DNA of 64,000 bases from Obesumbacterium proteus (lineage in GTDB: Bacteria; Pseudomonadota; Gammaproteobacteria; Enterobacterales; Enterobacteriaceae). The notes beneath the pieces are model-generated. The model made no database searches, was not told the origin of the DNA, and was given only the letters and a program-made list of their open reading frames with translations. Location: positions 3,410,001 to 3,474,000 of the forward strand of contig NZ_CP014608.1 of assembly GCF_001586165.1 (NCBI RefSeq), given 5' to 3'. Numbering within the stretch: the first letter of the stretch is position 1; every line of letters starts with the position of its first letter. The translations under genes were made by a program, and so were the position numbers. Of this stretch, positions 52,137-61,059 are shown piece by piece.

Positions 52137-53312
52137 ATGATGAATCTTTCTATGCTTCGCCTATCGGCGCTTCAACTCTCGATGTTCAACACCGCGATGC
52201 TGGCAGAAAGCCTGCGGGAGCCAGCGGTGCTAGAACAGCAAGAGATTCGAGAAACCGCAAACACGCCTGAGGTTCCCTACAATCATATTGTGTTAGCGGA
52301 TCTGAATAAAACCTATGCCAACGGCGTGAATGCGCTTAAAGGCATTAATCTGACAATCCAGCGCGGTGAAATATTTGGCATTATCGGCCGCAGCGGAGCA
52401 GGAAAATCATCCCTGATTCGCACGCTAAATCGCTTAGAAAATCCCTCATCGGGAACCGTAGCGGTGAACGGTGTCAATATTGGCGCACTGAATGAAGATG
52501 AGCTGGTTGCCTTTCGACGTCGTACTGGCATGATTTTCCAGCACTTCAACTTACTTTCAGCTAAAACCGTGCGTGAAAATATCGAGCTGCCGCTCAAGGT
52601 CGCGGGCGTGAGTGCGGCGGCAAGAAAATTAAAGGTCGACAGCCTGCTGAAGTTGGTTGGCTTAGAGGCACGGCATAACGCCTATCCCGCACAGCTTTCA
52701 GGAGGACAAAAACAGCGCGTGGGTATTGCTCGAGCCTTGGTGCATGATCCTGAGATTTTGCTGTGTGATGAAGCCACTTCGGCGCTCGATCCTGAAACGA
52801 CGCATTCTATTCTGGCATTGCTTAAAAGCATCAACCAAACGTTAAAACTCACGATTGTACTGATTACCCATGAGATGGAAGTGATCCGTGAAATCTGCGA
52901 CCGCGTGGTCGTCCTCGAACATGGCGAAATGATTGAATCCGGCGATGTCTGGCAGGTTTTTGGTGAGCCTCAACATGAGGTCACGCAAACGTTGCTTACG
53001 CCGACGAGGCAGAATCTACCGGAAAATATCCAAGCTCAACTACATCCGCACCCCAAATCTGCGCGTGATGCGCTGTTGTTACGGCTCAGCTACAGCGGAT
53101 TTGAAGCCAGTCGCCCAAACCTCAGCGCGTTGGTGAAGGCCTTAGGCCATGACGTGCAGATTATCAGCAGCTCTCTGGATGTCATCCAACAGCGCACCGT
53201 CGGCAGCGTTTTACTGACCGCTATTCCCCAATTTGGCGCAACGGCGTTGATTAACAAAGCGCAAAAAGTCGCTACCCGCGTGGAGGCATTGGGCTATGTC
53301 TATCCAGCTTGA
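52137..53312 (+). CDS. MetN-type ABC transporter ATPase with extended N-terminus
   Basis: A 391-residue ATPase: Walker A GRSGAGKSSL near 95, Q-loop FQHFNLL, signature LSGGQKQRVGIARAL near 185, Walker B ILLCDEATSALDP near 210, and a C-terminal NIL-type regulatory domain (about 310-388) as in MetN. The first roughly 48 residues precede the usual start of MetN (IVLADLNKTYANG) and are not part of the fold; they may be real because the ATG lies 2 bases after the previous stop, or the true start may be downstream. It overlaps the permease gene by 17 bases. Confidence 0.88.
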   Translation: MMNLSMLRLSALQLSMFNTAMLAESLREPAVLEQQEIRETANTPEVPYNHIVLADLNKTYANGVNALKGINLTIQRGEIFGIIGRSGAGKSSLIRTLNRLENPSSGTVAVNGVNIGALNEDELVAFRRRTGMIFQHFNLLSAKTVRENIELPLKVAGVSAAARKLKVDSLLKLVGLEARHNAYPAQLSGGQKQRVGIARALVHDPEILLCDEATSALDPETTHSILALLKSINQTLKLTIVLITHEMEVIREICDRVVVLEHGEMIESGDVWQVFGEPQHEVTQTLLTPTRQNLPENIQAQLHPHPKSARDALLLRLSYSGFEASRPNLSALVKALGHDVQIISSSLDVIQQRTVGSVLLTAIPQFGATALINKAQKVATRVEALGYVYPA

Positions 53313-53946
53313 TCGTTTGTGGCAAGGATTTATCGACACGCTATTGATGGTGGGAGTTTCATCGCTGTTGGCGCTGCTGATTGGCCTTCCTCTGGCTGTT
53401 ATTTTGGTGGTATGCAGCCGTAACGGGCTCTATGAAGCGCCGCGTATACAGCAGGTATTAGGCTGGTTTGTGAATCTGTTTCGCTCCGTCCCTTTCTTGA
53501 TTTTGATGGTTGCGCTGATCCCTTTCACGCGGTTAATTGTGGGAACAACCTACGGCGTGTGGGCCGCCGTGGTACCGTTGACCGTGGCCGCAACGCCCTT
53601 CTTTGCGCGTATTGCCGAAGTGAGCCTGCGTGAAGTTGATCATGGTCTGGTAGAAGCTGCACAGGCGATGGGATGCAAACGGCTGCACATCATTTGGCAC
53701 GTCTTGCTGCCCGAGGCATTGCCAGGCATTGTCAGTGGTTTCACCATCACGTTGGTGACCATGATCAACGCTTCCGCCATGGCCGGTGCCATCGGTGCCG
53801 GTGGACTGGGTGATTTGGCCTATCGCTACGGCTATCAGCGCTTTGACACACAGGTGATGTTTACCGTGATTGTGGCGCTGGTTGCATTGGTCACCGTGTT
53901 GCAGTTTAGCGGTGACAAACTGTCGAAGCGCTTAAATCATCGTTAG
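53296..53946 (+). CDS. MetI-type ABC transporter permease
   Basis: A 216-residue permease with five hydrophobic segments and the MetI signature VNLFRSVPFLILMVALIPFTRLIVG in two adjoining pieces near 55-80, and the EAA loop EVDHGLVEAAQAMGCKRLHIIWHVLLPEALPGI near 120-150 that docks on the ATPase. It is the last gene of the operon and is followed by a long, perfect hairpin terminator. Confidence 0.9.
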   Translation: MSIQLDRLWQGFIDTLLMVGVSSLLALLIGLPLAVILVVCSRNGLYEAPRIQQVLGWFVNLFRSVPFLILMVALIPFTRLIVGTTYGVWAAVVPLTVAATPFFARIAEVSLREVDHGLVEAAQAMGCKRLHIIWHVLLPEALPGIVSGFTITLVTMINASAMAGAIGAGGLGDLAYRYGYQRFDTQVMFTVIVALVALVTVLQFSGDKLSKRLNHR

Positions 53947-53951
53947 ATAAT

Positions 53952-54011
53952 TTAAGCTGCGGAAAAGCGGTGATAGCGCTCTTGAAACAGCGTTATCACC
54001 GCGCAGCTTAA
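53952..54011. terminator. Long bidirectional terminator between the sulfur operon and cbl
   Basis: Outer arms TTAAGCTGCG/CGCAGCTTAA (53952 and 54011) enclose an inner 14-pair stem from GCGGTGATA (53967) to TATCACCGC (ending 54002), with an 8-base loop at 53981-53988. It separates two convergent units. Confidence 0.85.
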
Positions 54012-54019
54012 TACTTATT

Positions 54020-54970
54020 TCAAATTTGATAATCAATAACCGTAGGATCGTCAAACTGCATCACCTGCGTTTTTATTTGCGCTGGGGTTAATGCTGGATT
54101 ACATAATTCAATGAGCTGCCAGACATAATCACGCTGTATCTGCCCTTTTCTCACCCCAATCCACGCGGTATTTGGCGCAAAAAGAGAGCTCGCATCCAGC
54201 GTTACCAACTGCTGATGTTCGCCCTGCTGACACGCCTGCTCTGCAAGTATCCCTACGCCAAACCCCAGTTCGACGTAGGTTTTAACCACGTCCGAATCCT
54301 GTGCGCTAAGCACAATATCGGGCGTTAGCCCCGCCGTGCTAAATGCCTGATCGATACGCGATCGCCCCGTGATGCCTTGCCGATAGGTAATTAAAGGAAA
54401 TTGACTAATGTTTTCCAGCGTAATAGGCAGTTCAACCAACGGATGGGCGCGTGGAACTAAAAGTGCATGTTGCCAGTTAAACCACGGAAAAGCGGCAATG
54501 GCTGGCGACTCCGTTAAACTCTCGCTGGCAATACCGATATCCGCATCGCCGTTATGGAGCATGGTGCGAATTTCCTGCGGTGAACCTTGGTTTAGCACTA
54601 GGCGCACTTGGGGAAATCGTTGACGAAAGCTTTTCAATACCGGAGGCAAACTGTAACGCGCCTGAGTATGCGTGGTGGCGATAACGAGAATGCCTGACGA
54701 TTGTTGAGTAAAATCCTCTGCAATGCGTCGAATATTGCTGGCCTCGTCTAACGTTCGTTCAACGACCGTCAGCAGCGCCTTCCCTGGTTCTGTGAGCCCC
54801 AAAATGCGCTTGCCATGGCGCACAAAAATTTCCAGCCCCAGCTCATCTTCTAACTCGCGGATATGGCGGCTTACTCCCGACTGGGAGGTATAGAGCATGC
54901 TAGCGACTTCGGTAAGGTTGAAATTGCAACGCGCAGACTCGCGGATGATCTTCAGTTGTTGGAAGTTCAT
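54020..54970 (-). CDS. cbl: LysR-family sulfur starvation regulator Cbl
   Basis: A 316-residue CysB-like regulator. The N-terminal helix-turn-helix MNFQQLKIIRESARCNFNLTEVASMLYTSQSGVSRHIRELEDELG in its parts is nearly identical to E. coli Cbl, as are TTHTQARYSLP near residue 99, ITYRQGITGRSRIDQAF near 195 and the terminal IDYQI. Cbl activates tauABCD and ssuEADCB when sulfate and cysteine are scarce and is inhibited by adenosine phosphosulfate. It converges on the organosulfur operon and is the obvious local candidate for its activator. Confidence 0.94.
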   Translation of the reverse strand: MNFQQLKIIRESARCNFNLTEVASMLYTSQSGVSRHIRELEDELGLEIFVRHGKRILGLTEPGKALLTVVERTLDEASNIRRIAEDFTQQSSGILVIATTHTQARYSLPPVLKSFRQRFPQVRLVLNQGSPQEIRTMLHNGDADIGIASESLTESPAIAAFPWFNWQHALLVPRAHPLVELPITLENISQFPLITYRQGITGRSRIDQAFSTAGLTPDIVLSAQDSDVVKTYVELGFGVGILAEQACQQGEHQQLVTLDASSLFAPNTAWIGVRKGQIQRDYVWQLIELCNPALTPAQIKTQVMQFDDPTVIDYQI

Positions 54971-55375
54971 GGCCTATCTTTAACCGAGAAAACATCCGCC
55001 ATTTTTAAAGCGTTTTGCTGTACGGGCCAAATAATCAAAAATGGTCTGATATAGCGTATTGAACTAAGTGAGCTGCACGCTGGTATTTTCTGTTTCTCTT
55101 TTGCTCATTTTTGTCGTGAGTTCGCAAAAAAGGAAAAAAATGCCCATTAAGAGAAATTATTTAAACTTCAATTAGGCTGCACTACTGCTATTTCACGATT
55201 AGAGACAAATTATTAACCTTCAAGGTTTACATCCTGCGCTCAAAACCGCACCGCCATTGGCTTTCAGCGATGAAACTTCGACTTTATGCGGAAAATTAAA
55301 TGGTTATTTTCTTTGCTAAAATTTAACACTGAAAATAATTAGCTCACAACATAACAACAAAATCATTCTTATTGA

Positions 55376-55388
55376 GTGACGCCGTCAC
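55376..55388. other. matS site 5, upstream of fnr
   Basis: GTGACGCCGTCAC matches the matS consensus exactly and is identical to site 3, including the next two bases (AT). It lies about 145 bases before the fnr start. Confidence 0.85.
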
Positions 55389-55499
55389 ATAAAAAGAACT
55401 TAATTTCGGTCACATTTCTCAAATTTAGGCCGACTTAATCGTCGAATTATCGTTTGGATCAACAACAGGGTTTATTCTCTACCCTAAAAGATGTTAAAA

Positions 55500-55513
55500 T
55501 TGACCAATATCAA
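55500..55513. promoter_or_regulatory. FNR autoregulatory box
   Basis: TTGACCAATATCAA fits the FNR consensus TTGAT-N4-ATCAA with one mismatch. Its centre is 26 bases before the fnr ATG, as in E. coli, where Fnr represses its own gene. Confidence 0.8.
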
Positions 55514-55532
55514 TATTGCTTGGGCATTACCT

Positions 55533-56288
55533 ATGATTCCGGAAAAGCGCGTCATTCGTCGTATCCAGTCTGGCGGTTGTGCGATCCATTGTCAGGATTG
55601 CAGCATTAGTCAGCTGTGCATTCCTTTTACTCTTAATGAGCACGAGCTGGATCAGCTTGACAATATCATTGAGCGTAAAAAACCGATTCAGAAAGGTCAG
55701 GCGCTGTTTAAAGCCGGTGACGAGCTGAAATCGCTGTATGCCATTCGCTCCGGAACCATCAAGAGCTACACCATTACCGAACAAGGTGATGAACAGATTA
55801 CCGCATTCCATCTTGCGGGCGATCTGGTGGGCTTTGATGCTATCGGTACCCAGCAACATCCAAGTTTTGCTCAGGCACTCGAAACCTCCATGGTGTGCGA
55901 GATCCCATTCGAAACCTTGGACGATCTTTCTGGTAAAATGCCAAGCCTGCGTCAGCAGATGATGCGTTTGATGAGCGGTGAAATCAAAGGCGATCAGGAC
56001 ATGATCCTGTTGCTGTCGAAGAAAAATGCCGAAGAACGTTTGGCTGCCTTCATCTATAACCTCTCTCGCCGCTTTGCTCAGCGTGGCTTCTCGCCGCGTG
56101 AGTTCCGTTTGACCATGACGCGTGGCGACATTGGCAACTATCTGGGCCTGACCGTTGAAACCATCAGCCGCCTGCTGGGTCGTTTCCAGAAAAGTGAAAT
56201 TTTAAGCGTTAAAGGCAAATACATCACCATTCAAGACGTAGACGCCCTTTCGCTGTTGGCGGGTAACCCTCGCTCAACCAACGAGTAA
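55533..56288 (+). CDS. fnr: Anaerobic global regulator Fnr
   Basis: A 251-residue CRP/Fnr-family regulator. The oxygen-labile [4Fe-4S] ligands are the N-terminal cysteine cluster C-x3-C-x2-C-x5-C around GGCAIHCQDCSISQLC (residues 16-30) and the conserved cysteine in MVCEIPFE near 122. The cyclic-nucleotide-binding-like barrel is followed by the dimer helix and the helix-turn-helix TVETISRLLGRF (E209-S212-R213 equivalents) near 207-218. The start MIPEKRVIRR at 55533 matches E. coli; an ATG 14 codons upstream lies over the FNR box and is not used. uspE follows as in E. coli. Confidence 0.97.
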   Translation: MIPEKRVIRRIQSGGCAIHCQDCSISQLCIPFTLNEHELDQLDNIIERKKPIQKGQALFKAGDELKSLYAIRSGTIKSYTITEQGDEQITAFHLAGDLVGFDAIGTQQHPSFAQALETSMVCEIPFETLDDLSGKMPSLRQQMMRLMSGEIKGDQDMILLLSKKNAEERLAAFIYNLSRRFAQRGFSPREFRLTMTRGDIGNYLGLTVETISRLLGRFQKSEILSVKGKYITIQDVDALSLLAGNPRSTNE

Positions 56289-56304
56289 TCCTCAGAACGT
56301 CAAG

Positions 56305-56352
56305 CCGGATCATTATTCTAAAAGCATTTTTTCTGATTAGTTGATCCGGTTC
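56305..56352 (+). terminator. fnr terminator-like hairpin
   Basis: CCGGATCA (56305-56312) pairs with TGATCCGG (56342-56349), with extra flanking pairs, a long loop and TTCTCTT after it. Weak but well placed, 16 bases after the fnr stop. Confidence 0.45.
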
Positions 56353-56480
56353 TCTTCCTTCCCCTACTTTGTTTGCCCATCATGGTTTACTCTTAACGAG
56401 TAAGACCTATTGTATGGTTTTGTCCTTTGGACGATAAAACAGTGCCATGCGCACATTTTTTGGGTTAGCGAGGAGGCGGT

Positions 56481-57440
56481 ATGGCGAAGTATCAGAATCT
56501 TCTGGTGGCTATTGACCCCAATCAGGATGATCAACCGGCGTTACGTCGTGCTGTTTATCTGGTCCAACGAAACGGTGGACGCATCACCGCGTTCCTGTCT
56601 ATCTATGATTTTTCCTACGAAATGACAACGCTGCTGTCGCCTGATGAGCGCACCTCTATGCGCCAAGGCGTTATCAGTCAGCGCTCGGCGTGGATCAAAG
56701 AGCAGTGCCGCTACTATTTAGAAGCTGGCGTGCCGATTGATATCAAGGTGGTTTGGCATAACCGTCCTTTTGAAGCGATTATTCAGGAAGTCATCAGCGG
56801 GAAGCACGATTTGCTGCTCAAGATGGCGCATCAGCACGATCGCTTGGAATCCGTTATTTTCACCCCGACCGATTGGCATTTATTACGTAAATGCCCTTGC
56901 CCAGTGTGGATGGTCAAAGACCAGCCATGGCCACAGCACGGTACTGCGCTGGTGGCAGTGAATCTGTCGAGCGAAGAGCCCTACCACGACCCGCTAAACA
57001 TTAAATTAGTGAAGGAGTCGATCGAGCTAGCCGAGCATGTTGACCATACTTCTCTGCACTTGGTCGGAGCCTATCCGGTGACACCGATTAATATCGCCAT
57101 CGAACTGCCTGACTTTGATCCGAGTATTTATAACGATGCCATTCGCGGGCAGCACTTGCTGGCGATGAAAGCGTTACGGCAGAAGTTTGGGATGAAAGAA
57201 GAATGTACGCACGTCGAAAAAGGCCTACCTGAAGAAGTGATTCCTGACGTTGCTGAACATCTGAACGCGGGCGTTGTGGTGCTTGGTACGCTGGGACGAA
57301 CCGGCATATCCGCAGCATTTATTGGCAATACCGCAGAGCATGTGATCGATCATCTGAAATGTGACCTGCTGGCCATTAAACCTGATGGTTTCCAGTCGCC
57401 GGTTGAATTAGATGACGACGATGAACATGATGATGAATAA
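56481..57440 (+). CDS. uspE: Universal stress protein E
   Basis: A 319-residue tandem-domain Usp protein: first domain 1-150 (NLLVAIDPNQDDQPALRRAV at the start), second 155-305 (ALVAVNLSSEE and the ATP-binding-like GTLGRTGISAAFIGNTAEHVIDH near 275). The acidic tail DDDDEHDDE is typical for the subfamily. In E. coli UspE affects motility, biofilm and stress survival. GAGGAGG lies about 6 bases before the ATG. Probably independently transcribed from fnr. Confidence 0.95.
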   Translation: MAKYQNLLVAIDPNQDDQPALRRAVYLVQRNGGRITAFLSIYDFSYEMTTLLSPDERTSMRQGVISQRSAWIKEQCRYYLEAGVPIDIKVVWHNRPFEAIIQEVISGKHDLLLKMAHQHDRLESVIFTPTDWHLLRKCPCPVWMVKDQPWPQHGTALVAVNLSSEEPYHDPLNIKLVKESIELAEHVDHTSLHLVGAYPVTPINIAIELPDFDPSIYNDAIRGQHLLAMKALRQKFGMKEECTHVEKGLPEEVIPDVAEHLNAGVVVLGTLGRTGISAAFIGNTAEHVIDHLKCDLLAIKPDGFQSPVELDDDDEHDDE

Positions 57441-57463
57441 CTAAATCGCTAAACGCTAGATGT

Positions 57464-57496
57464 AAAAAGGGCCGCAATTGCGGCCCTTGTGTTTTA
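57464..57496. terminator. Bidirectional terminator between uspE and pntB
   Basis: AAAAAGGGCCGC pairs with GCGGCCCTT around AATT (57469-57486 stem), followed by TGTGTTTTATT on the plus strand and TTTTTA on the minus strand. Confidence 0.88.
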
Positions 57497-57506
57497 TTAC
57501 AGGCAA

Positions 57507-58898
57507 TTACAGCGCGCGCAGGATCGCTTCTACGCTGGCTTTCGCATCACCAAACAGCATTTGGGTATTGTCTTTGAAGAACAATGGGTTCTGAACGCCA
57601 GCATAGCCGGTGTTCATTGAGCGTTTGAACACGATAACATTCTGCGCTTTCCACACTTCCAACACCGGCATACCGGCGATTGGGCTGCGTGGATCTTCCA
57701 TTGCCGCTGGGTTTACCGTGTCGTTCGCGCCAATAACCAGAACGGTATCGGTATCTGCAAAGTCGTCGTTTATCTCGTCCATTTCTAGCACGATGTCATA
57801 CGGGACTTTCGCTTCTGCCAGCAATACGTTCATGTGTCCTGGCAAACGACCGGCAACAGGATGAATACCAAAGCGAACTTTTACGCCCATAGCGCGTAGC
57901 TTCGCGGTAATTTCTGCCACCGGATACTGCGCCTGAGCCACGGCCATGCCGTAGCCTGGGGTGATAATCACAGATGAAGAACCTTTCAGCTGTTCAGCCA
58001 CTTCCTCAGCCGTGGTTTCACGGTACTCGCCCATTTCCTGATCTTCACCCGTTGAAGAGCCATCAGTACCAAAACCACCGGCAATAACGCTGAAGAACGA
58101 ACGGTTCATCGCCTTACACATGATGTAAGACAGGATGGCACCGGAAGAACCCACCAACGCACCGGTTACGATCAGCAAATCGTTGCTGAGCATGAAGCCC
58201 GCAGCCGCTGCGGCCCAACCGGAATAGGAGTTCAGCATAGAAACCACAACCGGCATGTCTGCACCGCCAATTGAGGCCACCAAATGCCAACCAAACGCCA
58301 GCGCAATGATTGTCATCAGCAGTACGCACATAACCTGAACGCTGGTGCTACCGGTATTAACGAACCATACCATCAGCAGGAAAGAGACAACCAGCGCAGC
58401 CAAGTTCAGCTTATGACGGCTAGGCAACATCAGTGGCTTAGATGAAATCGTGCCACGCAGTTTACCAAATGCAACGATGGAACCGGTGAAGGTGACCGCA
58501 CCGATGAAGATACCAAGGAACACTTCGGTCAGATGGATGTTTTCCATCACATGTTCCATAGAACCCGGCTGGTGCTCAATAAAGCTGTTAAAGCCGACCA
58601 GTACAGCGGCCAAGCCTACGAAGCTGTGCAATACGGCAACCAGCTCTGGCATTTCGGTCATTTCGACTTTCTTCGCCAGATAGACACCAATGGCACCACC
58701 GATCACCATGGCAACGATGATCCAACCAACGTTGCTGGAATCAGGGCCAAAGATGGTTGCGATCAACGCAATGGCCATCCCGACCACGCCGAAAATGTTA
58801 CCCTGCTTGGACGTTTCGTGTTTAGACAGACCCGCCAGACTAAAAATAAACAGGATTGCGGCAACAATGTATGCTGCAGTAACTAATCCTCCAGACAT
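57507..58898 (-). CDS. pntB: NAD(P) transhydrogenase subunit beta
   Basis: A 463-residue subunit with about nine membrane segments (residues 1-260) and the NADP(H)-binding domain III at the C-terminus (GYGMAVAQAQYPVAEI near 315, VLVIGANDTVNPAA near 390). With PntA it forms the proton-translocating transhydrogenase that drives NADPH production from NADH. It starts 10 bases after pntA, in one operon. Confidence 0.96.
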   Translation of the reverse strand: MSGGLVTAAYIVAAILFIFSLAGLSKHETSKQGNIFGVVGMAIALIATIFGPDSSNVGWIIVAMVIGGAIGVYLAKKVEMTEMPELVAVLHSFVGLAAVLVGFNSFIEHQPGSMEHVMENIHLTEVFLGIFIGAVTFTGSIVAFGKLRGTISSKPLMLPSRHKLNLAALVVSFLLMVWFVNTGSTSVQVMCVLLMTIIALAFGWHLVASIGGADMPVVVSMLNSYSGWAAAAAGFMLSNDLLIVTGALVGSSGAILSYIMCKAMNRSFFSVIAGGFGTDGSSTGEDQEMGEYRETTAEEVAEQLKGSSSVIITPGYGMAVAQAQYPVAEITAKLRAMGVKVRFGIHPVAGRLPGHMNVLLAEAKVPYDIVLEMDEINDDFADTDTVLVIGANDTVNPAAMEDPRSPIAGMPVLEVWKAQNVIVFKRSMNTGYAGVQNPLFFKDNTQMLFGDAKASVEAILRAL

Positions 58899-58908
58899 GT
58901 GTTACCCC

Positions 58909-60438
58909 TTAGTTCTTGCGGAACATTTTCAGCATGCGCTGAGTCACGGTGAATCCACCAAAAATGTTAATGCTGGCAATCAGCACGGCGATAAAAGCAA
59001 AGAACGTGATCCAGCCGCCGTGGCCAATTTGCAGCACCGCCCCCACCACGATAATCCCTGAAATCGCGTTGGTTACCGACATCAATGGCGTATGCAGTGC
59101 GTGACTGACATTCCACACAACGTAATAACCGACCACGCACGAAAGCGCGAAAACGGTAAAGTGCGAAAGAAACTCTTTTGGTGCGACATTCGCCAGCCAA
59201 CCAAACAGGATAATGGCGACGGCAAGAATGATATATTTTTTGAATGGAGAAGCAGGTTTCTCTGGCTCTTTAGCCGCAACAGGTTCAGCCGCTTTCGCTT
59301 TTGGCTGAGCAGAAACCTGAATCGGTGGTGCTGGCCACGTCACTTCACCGGTTTTAACGACGGTAACACCGCGAATAACGGTATCGTCGAAATCAACGTT
59401 AAGCGTGCCGTCTTTCTCTTTGCACAACAGTTTTAGCAGGTTTACCAAGTTGGTGGCATAAAGCTGAGAAGACTGGGTTGGCAACCGGCTTGGCAGATCG
59501 GTATAGCCAATGATTTTCACGCCATTTGGCGTTTCGGTTACCGTATCCGCAACGGTCAGTTCGCAGTTACCGCCGGTTTGTGCCGCCAAATCGACGATCA
59601 CGCTGCCCGGTTTCATTGACTCAACCATTTCTTTGGTAATTAAACGCGGAGCCGGTTTACCCGGAATAAGCGCCGTGGTGACGATAATATCCACGTCTTT
59701 CGCCTGCGCGGCGAACAGTTCCATCTCGGCCTTTATGAACGCCGGAGACATCACTTTAGCGTAGCCATCGCCGCTGCCGGCTTCTTCCTCGAAGTCTAAT
59801 TCAAGGAACTCGGCACCCATGCTTTGTACTTGCTCTTTCACTTCGGGACGCGTATCGAAGGCGCGCACTATCGCACCTAAGCTTCCTGCCGCGCCGATTG
59901 CAGCCAAACCGGCCACGCCAGCACCGATAACCATCACTTTGGCGGGAGGAACTTTACCAGCGGCGGTGATCTGCCCGGTAAAGAAGCGTCCGAACTCATG
60001 CGCGGCTTCAACAATGGCACGGTAACCCGCGATGTTTGCCATGGAGCTCAGGGCGTCGAGGGATTGGGCGCGAGAAATACGCGGCACGGAATCCATCGCC
60101 ATGACGGTGACCTGACGCTCTGCCAATTTTTGTAGCAGATCTTGGTTTTGTGCAGGCCAAATGAAGCTGATCAAAGTACTGCCCGGATTCATCAGGGCAA
60201 TTTCTTCATCTTCTGGCGCATTAACTTTTAAAATGACGTCAGACTGCCAAATATCTTCATAACCAACAATTTCGGCTCCAGCCTGCTGGAATGCCGCATC
60301 ATCGAAGCTCGCTAATTTGCCAGCACCGTTTTCGATCGCCACGGTAAAACCCAATTTTAGTAGCTGCTCTACCGTTTTCGGCGTGGCTGCTACACGGGCT
60401 TCATTGGCCAACCGCTCTCTGGGTATACCAATACGCAT
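58909..60438 (-). CDS. pntA: NAD(P) transhydrogenase subunit alpha
   Basis: A 509-residue subunit: NAD(H)-binding domain I (residues 1-380, with VMVIGAGVAGLAAIGAAGSLGA near 170), a flexible Pro/Ala/Lys linker near 380-400 and four C-terminal membrane segments. The N-terminus MRIGIPRERLANEARVAATP is standard. Operon pntA-pntB. The promoter should lie in the 600-base spacer shared with divergent ydgH. Confidence 0.97.
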   Translation of the reverse strand: MRIGIPRERLANEARVAATPKTVEQLLKLGFTVAIENGAGKLASFDDAAFQQAGAEIVGYEDIWQSDVILKVNAPEDEEIALMNPGSTLISFIWPAQNQDLLQKLAERQVTVMAMDSVPRISRAQSLDALSSMANIAGYRAIVEAAHEFGRFFTGQITAAGKVPPAKVMVIGAGVAGLAAIGAAGSLGAIVRAFDTRPEVKEQVQSMGAEFLELDFEEEAGSGDGYAKVMSPAFIKAEMELFAAQAKDVDIIVTTALIPGKPAPRLITKEMVESMKPGSVIVDLAAQTGGNCELTVADTVTETPNGVKIIGYTDLPSRLPTQSSQLYATNLVNLLKLLCKEKDGTLNVDFDDTVIRGVTVVKTGEVTWPAPPIQVSAQPKAKAAEPVAAKEPEKPASPFKKYIILAVAIILFGWLANVAPKEFLSHFTVFALSCVVGYYVVWNVSHALHTPLMSVTNAISGIIVVGAVLQIGHGGWITFFAFIAVLIASINIFGGFTVTQRMLKMFRKN

Positions 60439-61059
60439 AATCTTCCCTTTTCACCTGTCAATAAGATGAGCGTCATCCTGAGATAGCGATGACCGTCAGA
60501 GCCTTGCAGCTCAGTGTTTGCTATACCTTTTTTACACAGAGTAGAAACTCTTGCTACTTTAGGTATACATAGCTACCTATAACCTACTGAAAATATAACC
60601 GATGATCCACTATTCCCATACGTTTGCAGGCCATATTTAATAAAATTTATCGCTTTATGTTCAGGATTAGTAGAAAGATTGTGAAAATGGGTCTTAATAT
60701 CTTGATTTCACGGTTAAAAGAGTGGGCATATATTAGCCAGATAATTGGCTTGATGCCTTTTAATCATGAACTTGAATGACGCATTAACACAAACTTAACA
60801 CTTGAGTGTTATTCTGGGCGCTACGCGAATTTCTTTCGCGTAATCTAGAATGAAGCAAAAATGCGATTTGGTAACCATATCACTGAGTACGCATAAATTA
60901 CTGAGGCATGACAACTTATTACATGTAATAATCTGCCCCATTATTTTTTACATACATTGTCACTACGATAAGTTGAGCATCAGCAGAAACAACTGTTAAA
61001 AGACGAAACGGTTCTGCCTGCAATACTCGTCAATGCAAAAAAGGCGTAAAGGATTTTTT
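60439..61059. promoter_or_regulatory. Divergent spacer pntA/ydgH with several palindromes
   Basis: No gene is visible in these 620 A/T-rich bases. Three perfect inverted repeats stand out: TAACACTTGAGTGTTA (60796-60811), TACGCGAA/TTCGCGTA (60822-60842) and TTATTACATGTAATAA (60916-60931), plus TAGGTA/TACCTA at 60561-60580. They suggest at least two regulators acting on ydgH or pntA; none of the motifs is one I can assign. Confidence 0.5.

Larger units (their letters stand above)
54971..55532. promoter_or_regulatory. Long non-coding spacer between cbl and fnr
   Basis: About 560 A/T-rich bases between divergent genes. No open frame or known small RNA is recognisable. It contains the fifth matS site (55376), an FNR box (55500) and presumably the promoters of cbl (near 55000) and fnr. 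A recurrent ATTATTTAA-type A/T bias around 55130-55330 could bind H-NS. Confidence 0.5.
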
